DNA of 57,136 nucleotides from Actinoplanes sp. NBRC 103695 (GCF_030269485.1 NZ_BSTL01000042.1:1-57136), one strand, 5' to 3'; counted from the first letter of the stretch, positions 1-9,870 are shown. The notes: generated from the sequence alone by a model not told the origin. Made by a program: numbers and translations.

Positions 1-383
1 GCCTCGGCCGCTCCCCGACAGTGGCCGACATCGCCGTACACCTCGGCGTCACCGAGGAAGACGTGCTGGAAGGCCTGGAAGGCGCCCGCGCCTACAACGC
101 CACCAGCCTGTCCACCCCGATCAGCGCGGACGGCACCACCGAACTCGGCGACACCCTCGGCGGCGAGGACAGCGAGTTCGAACTCGCCGAGACCCGCGTC
201 GCCCTCGGCCCCGCGCTGGCCACTCTCGACGAGCGCGAGCAGAAGATCCTCACCCTGCGCTTCTACGGCAACCTGACCCAGTCGCAGATCGCCGACCAGG
301 TCGGCATCTCCCAGATGCACGTCTCCCGGCTGCTCACCAAGGCGCTCGCGAAGCTTCGCGCCGAGCTCGCAGCCGGGTTTTAG
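1..383 (+). CDS. SigB/SigF-family RNA polymerase sigma factor, C-terminal part (truncated by window edge)
   Basis: The reading frame is open from base 1, so the 5' end lies outside the window; the GTG at 21 is internal. The visible part covers the end of sigma region 3 (LGRSPTVADIAVHLGV, then a VLEGLEGARAY segment typical of SigB/F/G factors) and a complete region 4. Region 4 has the LDEREQKILTLRFYGNLTQ segment followed by the helix-turn-helix SQIADQVGISQMHVSRLL that contacts the -35 element. These factors direct stress or developmental regulons in actinobacteria and are usually controlled by anti-sigma factor partner switching. Stop TAG at 381-383. The convergent neighbour encodes a general-stress-type protein, which suits a stress role, though control of that gene by this factor is not shown. 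Confidence 0.93.
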   Translation, partial: LGRSPTVADIAVHLGVTEEDVLEGLEGARAYNATSLSTPISADGTTELGDTLGGEDSEFELAETRVALGPALATLDEREQKILTLRFYGNLTQSQIADQVGISQMHVSRLLTKALAKLRAELAAGF

Positions 384-400
384 GCCGGACGTCGACGGGG

Positions 401-922
401 CTACGAGACCCAGTTCATCCGGGTGAGCTGGGCTCGGGCCTCATCCGCCACCTCGGCCTCGACCGCCACCGCGTACTGCGAGGCGGTCAGCGAGCTGCGC
501 GACGAGAAGTCCCGCCGTCCGCCGGTCATCGCGTGGGCGAGCGCGCCGAAGACAGCGCCCCACAACGCGCCGATCAGCAGGCCCACCAGCAGCACGGCGA
601 GCCAGTTCGAGTCGCTGAAGATGCCGAAGAGCAGCCCGATGAACAGGCCGAACCACGCGCCGCTCGCGGCGCCGGCCAGCGCTGCCCGGGCGATCGTCAG
701 CCGGCCCAGGACGTTCTCCACGATGCGCAGGTCGGTGCCGACGATGGCGACCCGCTCGACCGGGAACTTGTTGTCCGAGAGGTAGTCGACCGCGCGCTGG
801 GCGGACGCGTAGTCGGGGTAGGTGGCCACGGACACGGTCGGGCCGGGAACCCCGGTCTCCGGGGCCGGCGTGACCGGAGTGCCGGCGGGGCCCGGTGGGA
901 TGGTGCCGTCAGGCGTTGTCAT
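401..922 (-). CDS. General stress protein 17M-like membrane protein
   Basis: This 173-residue protein starts at the ATG at 922, behind GGAGG a few bases upstream, rather than at the much longer in-frame extension. After a proline-rich N-terminus (about 1-30), VSVATYPDYASAQRAVDYLSDNKFPVERVAIVG resembles the N-terminal domain of the Gsp17M/YflT stress proteins (split here: VSVATYPDYASAQ, then AVDYLSDNKFPVERVAIVG). Two hydrophobic segments at about residues 80-125 contain glycine-zipper-like spacing (GAWFGLFIGLLFG). The C-terminus is soluble. The start codon overlaps the stop of the upstream PAP2 gene by 4 bp (ATGA), so the two are translationally coupled. Biochemical function is unknown for this family; the membrane location is inferred from hydrophobicity. 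Confidence 0.8.
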   Translation of the reverse strand: MTTPDGTIPPGPAGTPVTPAPETGVPGPTVSVATYPDYASAQRAVDYLSDNKFPVERVAIVGTDLRIVENVLGRLTIARAALAGAASGAWFGLFIGLLFGIFSDSNWLAVLLVGLLIGALWGAVFGALAHAMTGGRRDFSSRSSLTASQYAVAVEAEVADEARAQLTRMNWVS

Positions 923-1932
923 CGGTTGCCTCCTTCGAAGTCGTCTGAAGAGCGGGCCTTCGAGACCGGGGCGTCCGTCGCCGGCTGGTCGCCGGCGGCC
1001 AGGCGCACCCAGAGCAGAAAGACCGCGGCCACGGCCGCGGTGATGGCGGTGGCGCCGGTCAGGAACGCGAACCGCCCGGAGACCAGGTCGGGCGTCACCC
1101 GCTCGGACAGCACCACGGCGCCCAGGCCGACGGCGGTGATCAGCGCGGAGAGGCCCCCGCCGACCACGAACAGCACGGTGGGCAGGCGGTTCGCGCGCTC
1201 GATCGTGCCGGGGCGGCGGCGGTTCCGGACCCGTAGCCAGAAGGTCACCAGGCCACCCCAGGCCAGCACCACGAGCAGCGCGGCGATGGTGTCGCTCGGG
1301 CGGTGCCACTCGGCCCAGACGGTGGCCACGGCGATCACCGCGACATAGCCGGCGCCGATCAGCGAGACCATGCCGCGTACGGCGAGGGGAAGCACCAGGA
1401 CCAGCGCGAACGCCACCGACGCGGCGGCCGTGGCGTGACCGCTGGGGAACGAGTTGGACATCGCGGAGCCGTCCAGATCGGGCCGCTCCAGCCGCATCTT
1501 GAGCAGCTGGCTGGTCGCGTTGGCGCCGATCACCATGATCGAGGCGGCCACGGCCAGGTCGGCGCGGCGGCGGACGATGCCGATCAGCGCGATCGCGACG
1601 CAGACCAGCACCAGGCTGACCAGCGAGGTGCCGTTCAGCGCCCGGTCCATGATCTGGACGGCTCGTTCGTGCCCGACGTCGGCGTTGCGCAGCGCCTGGG
1701 TGTCGATGTCCTGCCCGAGGGCGGAGAGCACGAACACGCGATAGATCACGGCGACGCCGGCCGCGGCCAGGATCGCCGTGAGCAGGGGCGTGAACATGTG
1801 CACGCCGCTGCGGCTCACCGGCTTCGGAGGCCGGGGGCGCTTGGCGGGCTTCGCGGTCTTGGGCTTCACGGGCTTGGACTTCGCGGTCTTGGGCTTCGTG
1901 GTCTTGGTACGGCGGGGGGCCAGTGCCGTCAT
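919..1932 (-). CDS. PAP2-superfamily membrane phosphatase
   Basis: A 337-residue integral membrane protein with the PAP2 phosphatase signature: K145 with R150-P151, PSGH at 163-166 (SFPSGHATAA) and the third motif HRPSD at 210-214, with H166 and H210 as the expected catalytic histidines. Family members remove phosphate from lipid phosphates such as undecaprenyl diphosphate or phosphatidate on the outer face of the membrane; the substrate here is not known. Residues 8-38 form a basic Lys/Pro/Thr/Ala-rich cytoplasmic tail of repeated TKPKTAKSKP-type units. Hydrophobic segments span about 48-70, 103-120, 126-144, 168-187, 190-207, 214-232 and two more toward the C-terminus. AGGAGG lies about 10 nt before the ATG. 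It is the first gene of a two-gene operon with the stress protein downstream. Confidence 0.88.
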   Translation of the reverse strand: MTALAPRRTKTTKPKTAKSKPVKPKTAKPAKRPRPPKPVSRSGVHMFTPLLTAILAAAGVAVIYRVFVLSALGQDIDTQALRNADVGHERAVQIMDRALNGTSLVSLVLVCVAIALIGIVRRRADLAVAASIMVIGANATSQLLKMRLERPDLDGSAMSNSFPSGHATAAASVAFALVLVLPLAVRGMVSLIGAGYVAVIAVATVWAEWHRPSDTIAALLVVLAWGGLVTFWLRVRNRRRPGTIERANRLPTVLFVVGGGLSALITAVGLGAVVLSERVTPDLVSGRFAFLTGATAITAAVAAVFLLWVRLAAGDQPATDAPVSKARSSDDFEGGNR

Positions 1933-2130
1933 CGGGGGAGTTCCTCCTGGGGAGCTGGAAACGCGGTCCGCTATTGCCCCGCGATCACCCCATTCGAAAC
2001 GGCTTTCTCGCGTGTCACAGCGACTTCACCACGTTAGTGGCGGCAACCGAGGCGCACCCGTTCGCCTCCCGCCCCGGCAACGGCTGCTGGCGACCTTTCT
2101 GAGGACAACGTCCACGGAAAGGGACCGCCA

Positions 2131-3273
2131 ATGCTGCACACCGCCCGTCGACTGCTCACCAGTGCCCTGCTGGTGGCCGCCATCGGGACCGGGTTCGCTC
2201 TCGCCCCGGCCGCCGCGAACGCCGCGACCGTTCCCGCCACCGTGCGGGTGACGAGCACCCTGAAGGTCCGTGCGACGCCCTCGCTCAGCGGGCACATCGT
2301 CGGTTCCGTCCGTAACAACCAGTCGATCGGCGTCCAGTGCGTCACCGCCGGCACCTCGGTGCGCGGCTCGATCCGCACCACGAACCTGTGGGCCCGGATC
2401 GGCGCCGGCAAGTTCATCTCGTTCGCGTACGTGGCCGCCTCGCGCGCCGTCACCCGGTGCGCGACCACCAGCCCGCAGGCCGTGCCGGTGAAGAGCAAGC
2501 CGAACACCGCGGGCGCGAAGAAGTACATCATCGGCACGATCCGGAGCACCGACGGCCCGGTGAACATGCGCACCGCGCCGGGCACTGCGGGCGCCGTGGT
2601 GCTGCGGCTGAAGAACGGCCAGCGGGCGTTGCTGGTCTGCGCGGTCACCGGCCAGAAGGTCGCCGGCACGGTCCGCACCACCACGCAGTGGAACCGGACG
2701 AGCACCGGTAACTACCTGTCGCACGCGTTCATGGTCACCCCGGCGCTGCCGGTGTGCAAGGGCGCGACGCCGCCGAGCAGCACGCCGGTGACGCAGACCC
2801 CGGAGCAGTTCATCAAGGCCGCGGTGCCCGGCGCCCAGCAGGGCTGGCGGGAGTACGGCGTGCCGCCGTCGGTGACCATCGCCCAGGCCATCCTGGAGTC
2901 CGGCTGGGGCCGCAGCACGCTGTCCGGTACGCACCGCAACTACTTCGGCATCAAGTGCCAGAACGGCAAGTGGGGCAAGCTGGCCAACGGCTGCGCGGTG
3001 TACAACACCCAGGAGTGCACGAAGGCCGGCAACTGCTTCAGCACCACGGGGGCGTTCCGCACCTACTCCTCGATGGCCAACTCGTTCCGGGACCACGGCA
3101 ACTTCCTGAAGGTCAACAACCGCTACCAGCCGGCCTTCAAGTACACGAAGCAGGCCAACCTGTTCATCTGGAACGTCTGGAAGGCCGGGTACGCCACCGA
3201 CCCCAACTACTACGGCAAGATCACCGGAATCATGGCGAAGAACAAGCTCTACCAGTACGACACCTGGAAGTGA
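2131..3273 (+). CDS. Secreted SH3-domain N-acetylglucosaminidase (GH73-type cell wall hydrolase)
   Basis: A 380-residue exported protein. Residues 1-31 are a Sec signal peptide (basic MLHTARR, hydrophobic core, ending APAAANAA). Two bacterial SH3-like repeats follow (about 35-115 and 128-208), each with a VRVTSTLKVRATPS- or VNMRTAPGTAG-type start and paired cysteines, presumably for wall binding. The C-terminal third (about 220-380) is a mannosyl-glycoprotein endo-beta-N-acetylglucosaminidase-like domain: IAQAILESGWGRS carries the expected catalytic Glu256, followed by NYFGIKC and the FRTYSSMANSFRDH segment. It should cut peptidoglycan glycan strands during growth or separation. AAGGGA precedes the ATG by 6 nt. 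A strong hairpin terminator lies 8 bp after the stop. Confidence 0.9.
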   Translation: MLHTARRLLTSALLVAAIGTGFALAPAAANAATVPATVRVTSTLKVRATPSLSGHIVGSVRNNQSIGVQCVTAGTSVRGSIRTTNLWARIGAGKFISFAYVAASRAVTRCATTSPQAVPVKSKPNTAGAKKYIIGTIRSTDGPVNMRTAPGTAGAVVLRLKNGQRALLVCAVTGQKVAGTVRTTTQWNRTSTGNYLSHAFMVTPALPVCKGATPPSSTPVTQTPEQFIKAAVPGAQQGWREYGVPPSVTIAQAILESGWGRSTLSGTHRNYFGIKCQNGKWGKLANGCAVYNTQECTKAGNCFSTTGAFRTYSSMANSFRDHGNFLKVNNRYQPAFKYTKQANLFIWNVWKAGYATDPNYYGKITGIMAKNKLYQYDTWK

Positions 3274-3280
3274 ACCCACT

Positions 3281-3316
3281 TCACCCCCGTCGGCGGAACC
3301 GCGCCGACGGGGGTGA
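3281..3316 (+). terminator. Perfect 15-bp stem hairpin terminator after the glucosaminidase
   Basis: The arms 3281-3295 and 3302-3316 are perfectly complementary (15 bp) around a 6-nt loop, GAACCG. The 3' flank reads TTTGCGTCTT, giving a modest T-rich tail. It sits between the glucosaminidase stop and the histidine kinase start and should end transcription of the former. Confidence 0.85.
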
Positions 3317-3338
3317 TTTGCGTCTTATGCTCGCTTGA

Positions 3339-5546
3339 GTGAAGCGACGTGACGATTCCGCCGCCGCGGCGGGCAGTCGCCGGGGTCGCTTCGTCGGTCC
3401 CCTGCTCGCGGCCAACGTGGCGGTCCTGGGCATCACGGTCACGCTGCTCACCGTCGCCAGCCTCCGCTCGGTGCAGCGGGCCAACGCCGACCGGGTGATG
3501 GACCAGCGCACCGCGGTGGCCCGGGCCGCGGTCAGCACCGAGACCGGGCGCTACCGCACGCTGCTGCAGGCGGTGGCGGCCGGTGCGGGCACCAACGCCC
3601 GGTTCGACCGTACGGACTTCGCCGCGATCACCGCGCCGCTGGACACCGCCGACCTGCTCGGCGCCATCTCCGTCGCGTTCGTCGTGGCCACCGGGCCGGA
3701 CGACATCGGCCGGGCCCAGGCCACCTGGCGGGCGCGCGGGGCGGAAGGCCTCTCCCTGCGCGCGCACGCCGGGGCGCCGGAGCACTACTTCTCGATCTTC
3801 GGCCGGGCGCTGCACGGCGGCACACCCAGCTCGTCCGGCATCGACGTCGCCGCGTCCAGCGAGGCCACGGCGGCGCTGGTGGAGGCACGGCGGACCGGGC
3901 AGCCGACCGTCTCCGACACGTACATCCTGCTCCGCGACCGAGGCCTGCCGCCGCGGCAGCAACAGCTCTCCTTCGCCTTCGTCGCGCCGGTCTACACGCC
4001 CGGCGCCCAGCCGGTGTTCCAGGGCTGGATGGTGCTGGGCCTGCGTGGCCAGGACTTCCTCGGCGGCGTGCTGAGCACCGCCAGCCAGAACCAGCTGGAC
4101 GGCGAACTGCTCGCGACCAACGGCGACGGGCGGCGGGTACGGGTGGCCGCCTACTCCGTGCGCGGCAGCCGCGACCTCATCCGGCAGGCCACCTTCCCGG
4201 TCGCCAACCGGCAGTGGACGCTGGTCACCTCCGCCGACTCGGCCTTCCTGCCCGGCGCGCGCAGCAGCCTGCCGACCACCGTCCTGCTCGGCGGCCTCGC
4301 GCTCACCCTGATGCTGGCCGTGCTGGTGCACGTCCTGGCCAACGGCCGGTCGAAGGCCCGCTGGCAGGTGCAGGTGGCCACCGCCGAGCTACGCACCGCC
4401 GAGGCGGAGAGCCGTCGCCAGGCCGGCCTGCTCGGCGCGATCATGAACAGCCTCGGCGACGGCGTCGGCGTGGTCGACGGCAACGGCGAGTTCCTGCTGC
4501 ACAACCCAGCCGCCAAGGCCCTGCTCGGGGTCGACGACAAGGTCCGCGGGCCGGGAGAGTGGCAGTCGCACTACGGGCTGTTCCTGCCGGACGGGCGTAC
4601 CCCCTTCCCGCTGGAAGAGATGCCCCTGGTCCGGGCCCTGCAGGGCGAGTCCTCGGACGGCGTGGAGATGATGGTCCGCAACGCCGAGCGGCCGGACGGC
4701 ATCCTGATCAGCGTCGACGGGCGCCCGCTGGACGAGAGCGCGGGCCAGCCCGGGGCGGTCGCCGTCTTCCACGACATCACCGAGCTGCGGCGGTACGAGA
4801 CGGACCTCTCGGTGTTCGCCGGTGTGGTCGCGCACGACCTGAAGGCGCCGCTGGCGGTGGTCCGCGGGCACTGCGAGACGGCCGCCGACGAACTGGCCGA
4901 GGCGGACGACTCCGCCGAGGTGGCGGGCGCGATCCGGGCGCTGGAGCGGATCACCCTGGCGGCCGACCGGATGGCGGCGCAGATCGACACGCTGCTGGCG
5001 TACACCACGTCGAAGGACGCGCCGCTGCGCCGCGAGACGGTCGCGCTCGGCTCGCTGGTGGACGACGTGATCCTGGGGCGCTCCGGCCCGCGTCGCCCGG
5101 GCGACGCGCCGCCGCCGGACTTCTACGTCGGCCCGCTGCCGGACATCTACGCCGACCCCGGGATGCTCCGCCACGTGCTGGACAACCTGATCGGCAACGC
5201 CCTCAAGTACGTGCCGAAGGGCCGGTCCGCGCGGGTCGACGTGACCGCCGGGCAGGCCGGCCCCGGCTGGTGCCGGATCGAGATCGCGGACCGCGGCATC
5301 GGCATCCCCGACGAGGACAAGCCGGACATCTTCGAGTCGTTCCACCGGGCGCGGACCGCCGCCGGTTACGCCGGCACGGGCCTCGGCCTGGCCATCTGCC
5401 GCCGGATCGTGGAACGGCACGGCGGCCAGATCGGCGTCGGCGACAACCCGGGCGGTGGCACCCGTTTCCACTTCACGATGCCCCTGGCGGCGGGCGTCCT
5501 CGAGATCACGCCCCTGCCGCAGCCCACCCTCGACTCCGTCTCGTGA
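3339..5546 (+). CDS. CHASE-PAS sensor histidine kinase
   Basis: A 735-residue membrane sensor kinase starting at GTG 3339. Order of domains: a transmembrane helix at about 17-41, an extracellular CHASE-like domain at about 60-300 (it contains FVVATGPDDIGRAQATW and FVAPVYTPG), a second transmembrane helix at about 307-330, a coiled linker, a PAS domain at about 360-480, and the kinase core. The phosphoacceptor is H499 in VVAHDLKAPLAVV. The ATPase domain has the N-box NLIGNALKYV, G1 DRGIGIP and G2 GTGLGLAICRRIVERHGG. CHASE domains bind small extracellular ligands, so it probably relays a diffusible signal. No response regulator is adjacent, so its partner is elsewhere. The upstream gene is separated from it by a terminator. 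Confidence 0.92.
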   Translation: MKRRDDSAAAAGSRRGRFVGPLLAANVAVLGITVTLLTVASLRSVQRANADRVMDQRTAVARAAVSTETGRYRTLLQAVAAGAGTNARFDRTDFAAITAPLDTADLLGAISVAFVVATGPDDIGRAQATWRARGAEGLSLRAHAGAPEHYFSIFGRALHGGTPSSSGIDVAASSEATAALVEARRTGQPTVSDTYILLRDRGLPPRQQQLSFAFVAPVYTPGAQPVFQGWMVLGLRGQDFLGGVLSTASQNQLDGELLATNGDGRRVRVAAYSVRGSRDLIRQATFPVANRQWTLVTSADSAFLPGARSSLPTTVLLGGLALTLMLAVLVHVLANGRSKARWQVQVATAELRTAEAESRRQAGLLGAIMNSLGDGVGVVDGNGEFLLHNPAAKALLGVDDKVRGPGEWQSHYGLFLPDGRTPFPLEEMPLVRALQGESSDGVEMMVRNAERPDGILISVDGRPLDESAGQPGAVAVFHDITELRRYETDLSVFAGVVAHDLKAPLAVVRGHCETAADELAEADDSAEVAGAIRALERITLAADRMAAQIDTLLAYTTSKDAPLRRETVALGSLVDDVILGRSGPRRPGDAPPPDFYVGPLPDIYADPGMLRHVLDNLIGNALKYVPKGRSARVDVTAGQAGPGWCRIEIADRGIGIPDEDKPDIFESFHRARTAAGYAGTGLGLAICRRIVERHGGQIGVGDNPGGGTRFHFTMPLAAGVLEITPLPQPTLDSVS

Positions 5547-5679
5547 CGCTTTGCGGTGGGGTCGGCGGTCGTCGCGCGGCGGTTCGGCCGGTGATGCCTC
5601 GACGTGCTCGGAGCAAAGCGGCCAGGGCGGCGATAATCACGCGGCGATTCGGGCGAGCTCCGCCTAAGCTTGTCGCGCC

Positions 5680-8600
5680 ATGTCTGTAACCGTGCCTGAA
5701 CTGCGCCGCCGCATGTCCGATCTGCTCCCCCGCGACGAGCGCCGGCTCCAGCGGCGGCTCGAGGGCACCCGCAAGATCCAGGACGACGAGCGCAAAGCGG
5801 CCGCGCTCGCCGAGATCGCCGCCGAGGTGGACGCGGCGATGGCCAGGCGAAACGCGCGGCTGGCGTCCGTACCCGAGATCAAATATCCCGACGAGTTACC
5901 GGTCTCGGCGCGGCGGGACGACATCGCCGCCGCCATCCGGGACAACCAGGTCGTGATCCTGGCCGGCGAGACCGGCTCCGGCAAGACCACCCAGTTGCCG
6001 AAGATCTGCCTGGAGCTGGGCCGCGGCGTGCGCGGGCAGATCGGTCACACCCAGCCCCGCCGGATCGCCGCGCGGACGGTGGCCGAGCGCATCGCCGAGG
6101 AACTGGGCACGCCGCTCGGATCCACGGTGGGCTACAAGGTGCGGTTCACCGATCAGTCGGGCGAGGACACGCTGATCAAGGTGATGACCGACGGCATCCT
6201 GCTGGCGGAGATCCAGAACGACCGGTTGCTGCGCCGCTACGACACGCTGATCATCGACGAGGCGCACGAGCGCAGCCTGAACATCGACTTCCTGCTCGGC
6301 TACCTGCGAGAACTGCTGCCGCGCCGGCCCGACCTGAAGGTGATCATCACCTCGGCGACGATCGAGACGCAGCGCTTCGCCGACCACTTCAGCACGCTTC
6401 CAGCGTCGGGTTCCCCGCGCCGTCCGGAGGACCAGGTGCCGGTAGCTTGCCCCGTGATCGAGGTGACCGGGCGGACGTACCCGGTGGAGGTCCGTTACCG
6501 CCCGCTCGACATCGACGCGGAGCAGGACCAGATCGACGGCATCTCCGCCGCGGTGGACGAGCTGGCCGGCGAGAGCTCCGGCGACATCCTGGTGTTCCTC
6601 AGCGGCGAGCGGGAGATCCGTGACACCGCCGACGCGCTGGAGAAACGCAAACTGCGCAACACCGAGGTGCTTCCGCTGTACGGACGGCTGAGCGCGGCCG
6701 AGCAGCACCGTGTCTTCCAGCAGCACAACGCCCGGCGGATCGTGCTCGCCACCAACGTCGCCGAGACCTCGCTGACCGTCCCCGGCATCAAGTACGTGAT
6801 CGACCCCGGCACCGCGCGCATGTCCCGTTACAGCAGCCGGCTCAAGGTGCAGCGGCTGCCCATCGAGGACATCTCGCAGGCCAGCGCCAACCAGCGCAAG
6901 GGCCGGTGCGGGCGTACGTCGGACGGCATCTGCATCCGGCTCTACTCGGAGGAGGACTTCGAGCAGCGGCCGGAGTTCACCGAGCCGGAGATCCTGCGCA
7001 CCAACCTGGCCAGCGTCATCCTGCAGATGACCAGCCTGGACCTGGGCGACCTGGCGAAGTTCCCGTTCATCGACCCGCCGGACCGGCGCAACGTCAACGA
7101 CGGCGTGAAACTGCTGGAGGAGCTGGGCGCCCTCGACGGCCGGGCGCTGACCCCGCTCGGCCGCAAGCTCGCCCAGCTCCCCGTCGACCCGCGGCTCGCG
7201 CGCATGGTGATCGAGGCGGACAAGCACGACTGCGTCGCCGAGGTCATGGTGATCACCGCGGCACTGTCCATCCAGGACCCGCGCGAGCGCCCGGCCGAGA
7301 AGCAGCAGCAGGCCGACGAGAAGCACGGCCGGTTCACCGACAAGGAATCGGACTTCTTCACGTACCTGAATCTGTGGAAGTACATCCGGGAGCAGCAGCG
7401 GGAACTGTCCGGCAACCAGTTCCGCCGGTTGTGCCGCGCCGAGTTCCTCAACTACCTGCGGGTCCGCGAGTGGCAGGACATCTACGCGCAGTTGCGGCAG
7501 GTCGCCCGTACCCTCGGCCTCGGTCTTGTGGAGGACCGCGAGGAGGTCGCGCCGGGACAGAACGTGCACACCGCCCTGCTCGCAGGCCTGCTCAGCCACC
7601 TCGGCCTGAAGGACACGGACAAGCGCGAATACCTGGGCGCCCGTGGCGCGAAGTTCGCGATCTTCCCCGGCTCGGCGCTGTTCAAGAAGCAACCGCGCTG
7701 GGTGATGTCGGCCGAGCTGGTCGAGACGTCCCGGCTGTGGGGCCGGGTGAACGCTCGGATCGAGCCGGAATGGGCCGAGGCGCTCGCCCCGCACCTGGTC
7801 AAACGCAGCTACAGCGAGCCGCACTGGGAGAAGAAGCTGGGCTCGGTGATGGCCTTCGAGAAGGTCACGCTGTACGGGCTGCCGATCGTCCCGCGGCGCA
7901 AGGTCGGGTACGCCAAGGTCGACCCGGCGCTCTGCCGCGAGCTCTTCATCCGGCACGCCCTGGTCGAGGGCGACTGGGAGACACACCACAAGTTCTTCAC
8001 CGAGAACGCCAAGCTCATCGCCCAGATCGAGGAGATCGAGCACCGTTCCCGGCGGCGGGACATCGCGGTCGACGACGAGACGGTCTTCGCCCTGTACGAC
8101 GCCCGGATCCCGGCCGACGTGGTCTCCTCCCGGCACTTCGACTCCTGGTGGAAGAAGGCTCGCCACGACACACCCGACCTGCTCACGTTCACCCGCGACG
8201 AGCTGGTCAACGCCGGTCGCGACGGCGTGCAGCCCGGGGCGTACCCGGACGCGTGGCTGGCCGGCGGCGTGCGGCTCAAGCTGTCCTACCGGTTCGAGCC
8301 CGGCAAACCCGGCGACGGCGTCACGGTCGAGGTGCCGCTGCCGCTGCTCAACAAGCTGGACGCGGACGACTTCGGCTGGTCGGTGCCCGGCATGCGGCAG
8401 GAGGTCGTGGTCCAGCTGATCCGCGCCCTGCCCAAGCACCTGCGCACCAGCTTCGTGCCGGTGCCGGACTGGGCCGCCGCGGTGCTCGACCGGATCCCGG
8501 CCCGCCGTGGCCCGCTGCCCGACGCGGTCGGCGACGAACTGCGCCGGCTCACCGGGACGATCGTGCCGCGCGACGCCTGGCGGCCGGACGCCGTGCCCGA

Positions 8601-9591
8601 GCACCTGCGGATGAACTTCCGGGTGGTCGACGAGCGCGGTGCGACGTTGCGCGAGGGCCGCGACCTCGAGGTGCTGCGGCGCGAGCTGGCTCCTTCGGTA
8701 CGCGCGACGATCGCCGCCGCGGCCGGGGGAGTGGAGCGTTCCGGGATCACCACCGGCGACTTCGGCACCATCCCGCGCAAGGTCGCGCAGGTCCGCGGCG
8801 GTCTCGAGGTCGCGGTCTTCCCGGCGCTGGTGGACGAGGGCGACAGCGTGGCGATCCGGGTCTTCGAGACCGAGGCCGAACAGCGGCAGGCGATGCGCGC
8901 CGGCACGCGGCGGCTGCTCCTGCTCACGTTGCCGCCCGCCGCCCGGTACCTGCAGGGGCGGCTGGACAACCGGGCCAAGCTCGAGTTGTCGCGCGGGAAC
9001 CCGTACCGGTCGATCGCGGATCTCCTCGACGACTGCGCGGGCGCCGCAGTGGACCGGATGGTGCAGGACGCCGGCGGACCGGCCTGGGACAAGGCCGGGT
9101 TCATGGCGCTGCGCGAGCAGGTGCGGGCCGACCTGGTCGACGCGACGGCGGCGGTGGTCAAGCAGGTGCAGGCGGTGCTGGCCACTTCGTACGAGGTGAG
9201 CCAGCGGCTGTCCGGCACCAAGAACCCGGTGCTGGTCGCCGCGCTCGCCGACATCCGGCAGCAGCTCACCGGCCTCGTCCATCCCGGTTTCGTCACCGAG
9301 ACCGGCTGGCGTCAGCTGCACCACCTGCCCCGCTACCTCAAGGCGATCACGCACCGGCTCGACCGGCTCGGCGGGAACCTGGCCCGCGACCGGCAGCTGA
9401 TGTCCCAGGTGCAGGAGATCGAACGGGAGTATCGCGAGCTCAAGGCCGACCTGCCCGCCGGCGACGGCCTGACCGAGATCCGCTGGATGATCGAGGAGCT
9501 CCGGGTGGGGCTGTTCGCCCAGTCGCTCGGCACCGCGTACCCGGTTTCGGACAAGCGGATCTACAAGGCCATGGACAACCTGCCCGGATAG
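5680..9591 (+). CDS. hrpA: ATP-dependent RNA helicase HrpA (DEAH box)
   Basis: A 1303-residue DEAH-box helicase, the usual length for HrpA. Walker A is GETGSGKTTQ with K102; motif II is DEAH at 193-196; motif III SAT and the later QRKGRCGR (motif VI) are present. After the two RecA-like domains come the winged-helix and ratchet domains (about 440-560), an OB-fold, and the long HrpA-specific C-terminal region of the DUF3418 type (about 700-1290). HrpA enzymes unwind structured mRNA and rescue stalled or collided ribosomes in the cytoplasm. No Shine-Dalgarno is evident; TAAGCT lies 9 nt before the ATG, so the mRNA may have almost no leader. It appears monocistronic. Confidence 0.96.
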   Translation: MSVTVPELRRRMSDLLPRDERRLQRRLEGTRKIQDDERKAAALAEIAAEVDAAMARRNARLASVPEIKYPDELPVSARRDDIAAAIRDNQVVILAGETGSGKTTQLPKICLELGRGVRGQIGHTQPRRIAARTVAERIAEELGTPLGSTVGYKVRFTDQSGEDTLIKVMTDGILLAEIQNDRLLRRYDTLIIDEAHERSLNIDFLLGYLRELLPRRPDLKVIITSATIETQRFADHFSTLPASGSPRRPEDQVPVACPVIEVTGRTYPVEVRYRPLDIDAEQDQIDGISAAVDELAGESSGDILVFLSGEREIRDTADALEKRKLRNTEVLPLYGRLSAAEQHRVFQQHNARRIVLATNVAETSLTVPGIKYVIDPGTARMSRYSSRLKVQRLPIEDISQASANQRKGRCGRTSDGICIRLYSEEDFEQRPEFTEPEILRTNLASVILQMTSLDLGDLAKFPFIDPPDRRNVNDGVKLLEELGALDGRALTPLGRKLAQLPVDPRLARMVIEADKHDCVAEVMVITAALSIQDPRERPAEKQQQADEKHGRFTDKESDFFTYLNLWKYIREQQRELSGNQFRRLCRAEFLNYLRVREWQDIYAQLRQVARTLGLGLVEDREEVAPGQNVHTALLAGLLSHLGLKDTDKREYLGARGAKFAIFPGSALFKKQPRWVMSAELVETSRLWGRVNARIEPEWAEALAPHLVKRSYSEPHWEKKLGSVMAFEKVTLYGLPIVPRRKVGYAKVDPALCRELFIRHALVEGDWETHHKFFTENAKLIAQIEEIEHRSRRRDIAVDDETVFALYDARIPADVVSSRHFDSWWKKARHDTPDLLTFTRDELVNAGRDGVQPGAYPDAWLAGGVRLKLSYRFEPGKPGDGVTVEVPLPLLNKLDADDFGWSVPGMRQEVVVQLIRALPKHLRTSFVPVPDWAAAVLDRIPARRGPLPDAVGDELRRLTGTIVPRDAWRPDAVPEHLRMNFRVVDERGATLREGRDLEVLRRELAPSVRATIAAAAGGVERSGITTGDFGTIPRKVAQVRGGLEVAVFPALVDEGDSVAIRVFETEAEQRQAMRAGTRRLLLLTLPPAARYLQGRLDNRAKLELSRGNPYRSIADLLDDCAGAAVDRMVQDAGGPAWDKAGFMALREQVRADLVDATAAVVKQVQAVLATSYEVSQRLSGTKNPVLVAALADIRQQLTGLVHPGFVTETGWRQLHHLPRYLKAITHRLDRLGGNLARDRQLMSQVQEIEREYRELKADLPAGDGLTEIRWMIEELRVGLFAQSLGTAYPVSDKRIYKAMDNLPG

Positions 9592-9857
9592 CACGGCCTG
9601 CGGCCTGCGGCTGGAGGCGGAGGCGGCCGGCTTCGTAGCGATCCGAGCCGCCCACCCGAGCGTGTAGCCCCTGTGGACAACCCACCGGAATCGTCGTTCC
9701 CACCCGCTACATTCCGACCCACCCAGTGTACGGGGCGGGGGTGGCGGCGGGGGTCGCGGAGCCCGACATTTCGGACACTGGGCGCTGGTCGGGTGTAGGG
9801 CGGCTAGCGCTCGGGTGCCGTTCGGTTACCGCGCTGTTTATGGCCCGGACCAGGTCC

Positions 9858-9863
9858 TAGCGT
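9858..9863 (+). promoter_or_regulatory. Candidate leaderless promoter -10 for the acidic protein gene
   Basis: TAGCGT stands 7 nt before the ATG at 9871, the spacing that places transcription start at or beside the start codon. There is no Shine-Dalgarno. The -35 region (about 9835-9840, TGTTTA) is a weak match. Confidence 0.45.
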
Positions 9864-9870
9864 TCTCCGC

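Noticed and set aside
1933..2130. c-di-AMP (ydaO) riboswitch before the wall hydrolase
   Set aside because: The context is suggestive, since wall hydrolase genes of actinobacteria often have one, but I do not see the conserved core blocks.
5896..9594. 1232-residue open frame antisense to hrpA
   Set aside because: Typical GC-rich shadow frame; low-complexity composition, no ribosome binding site, and the plus strand carries all helicase motifs.
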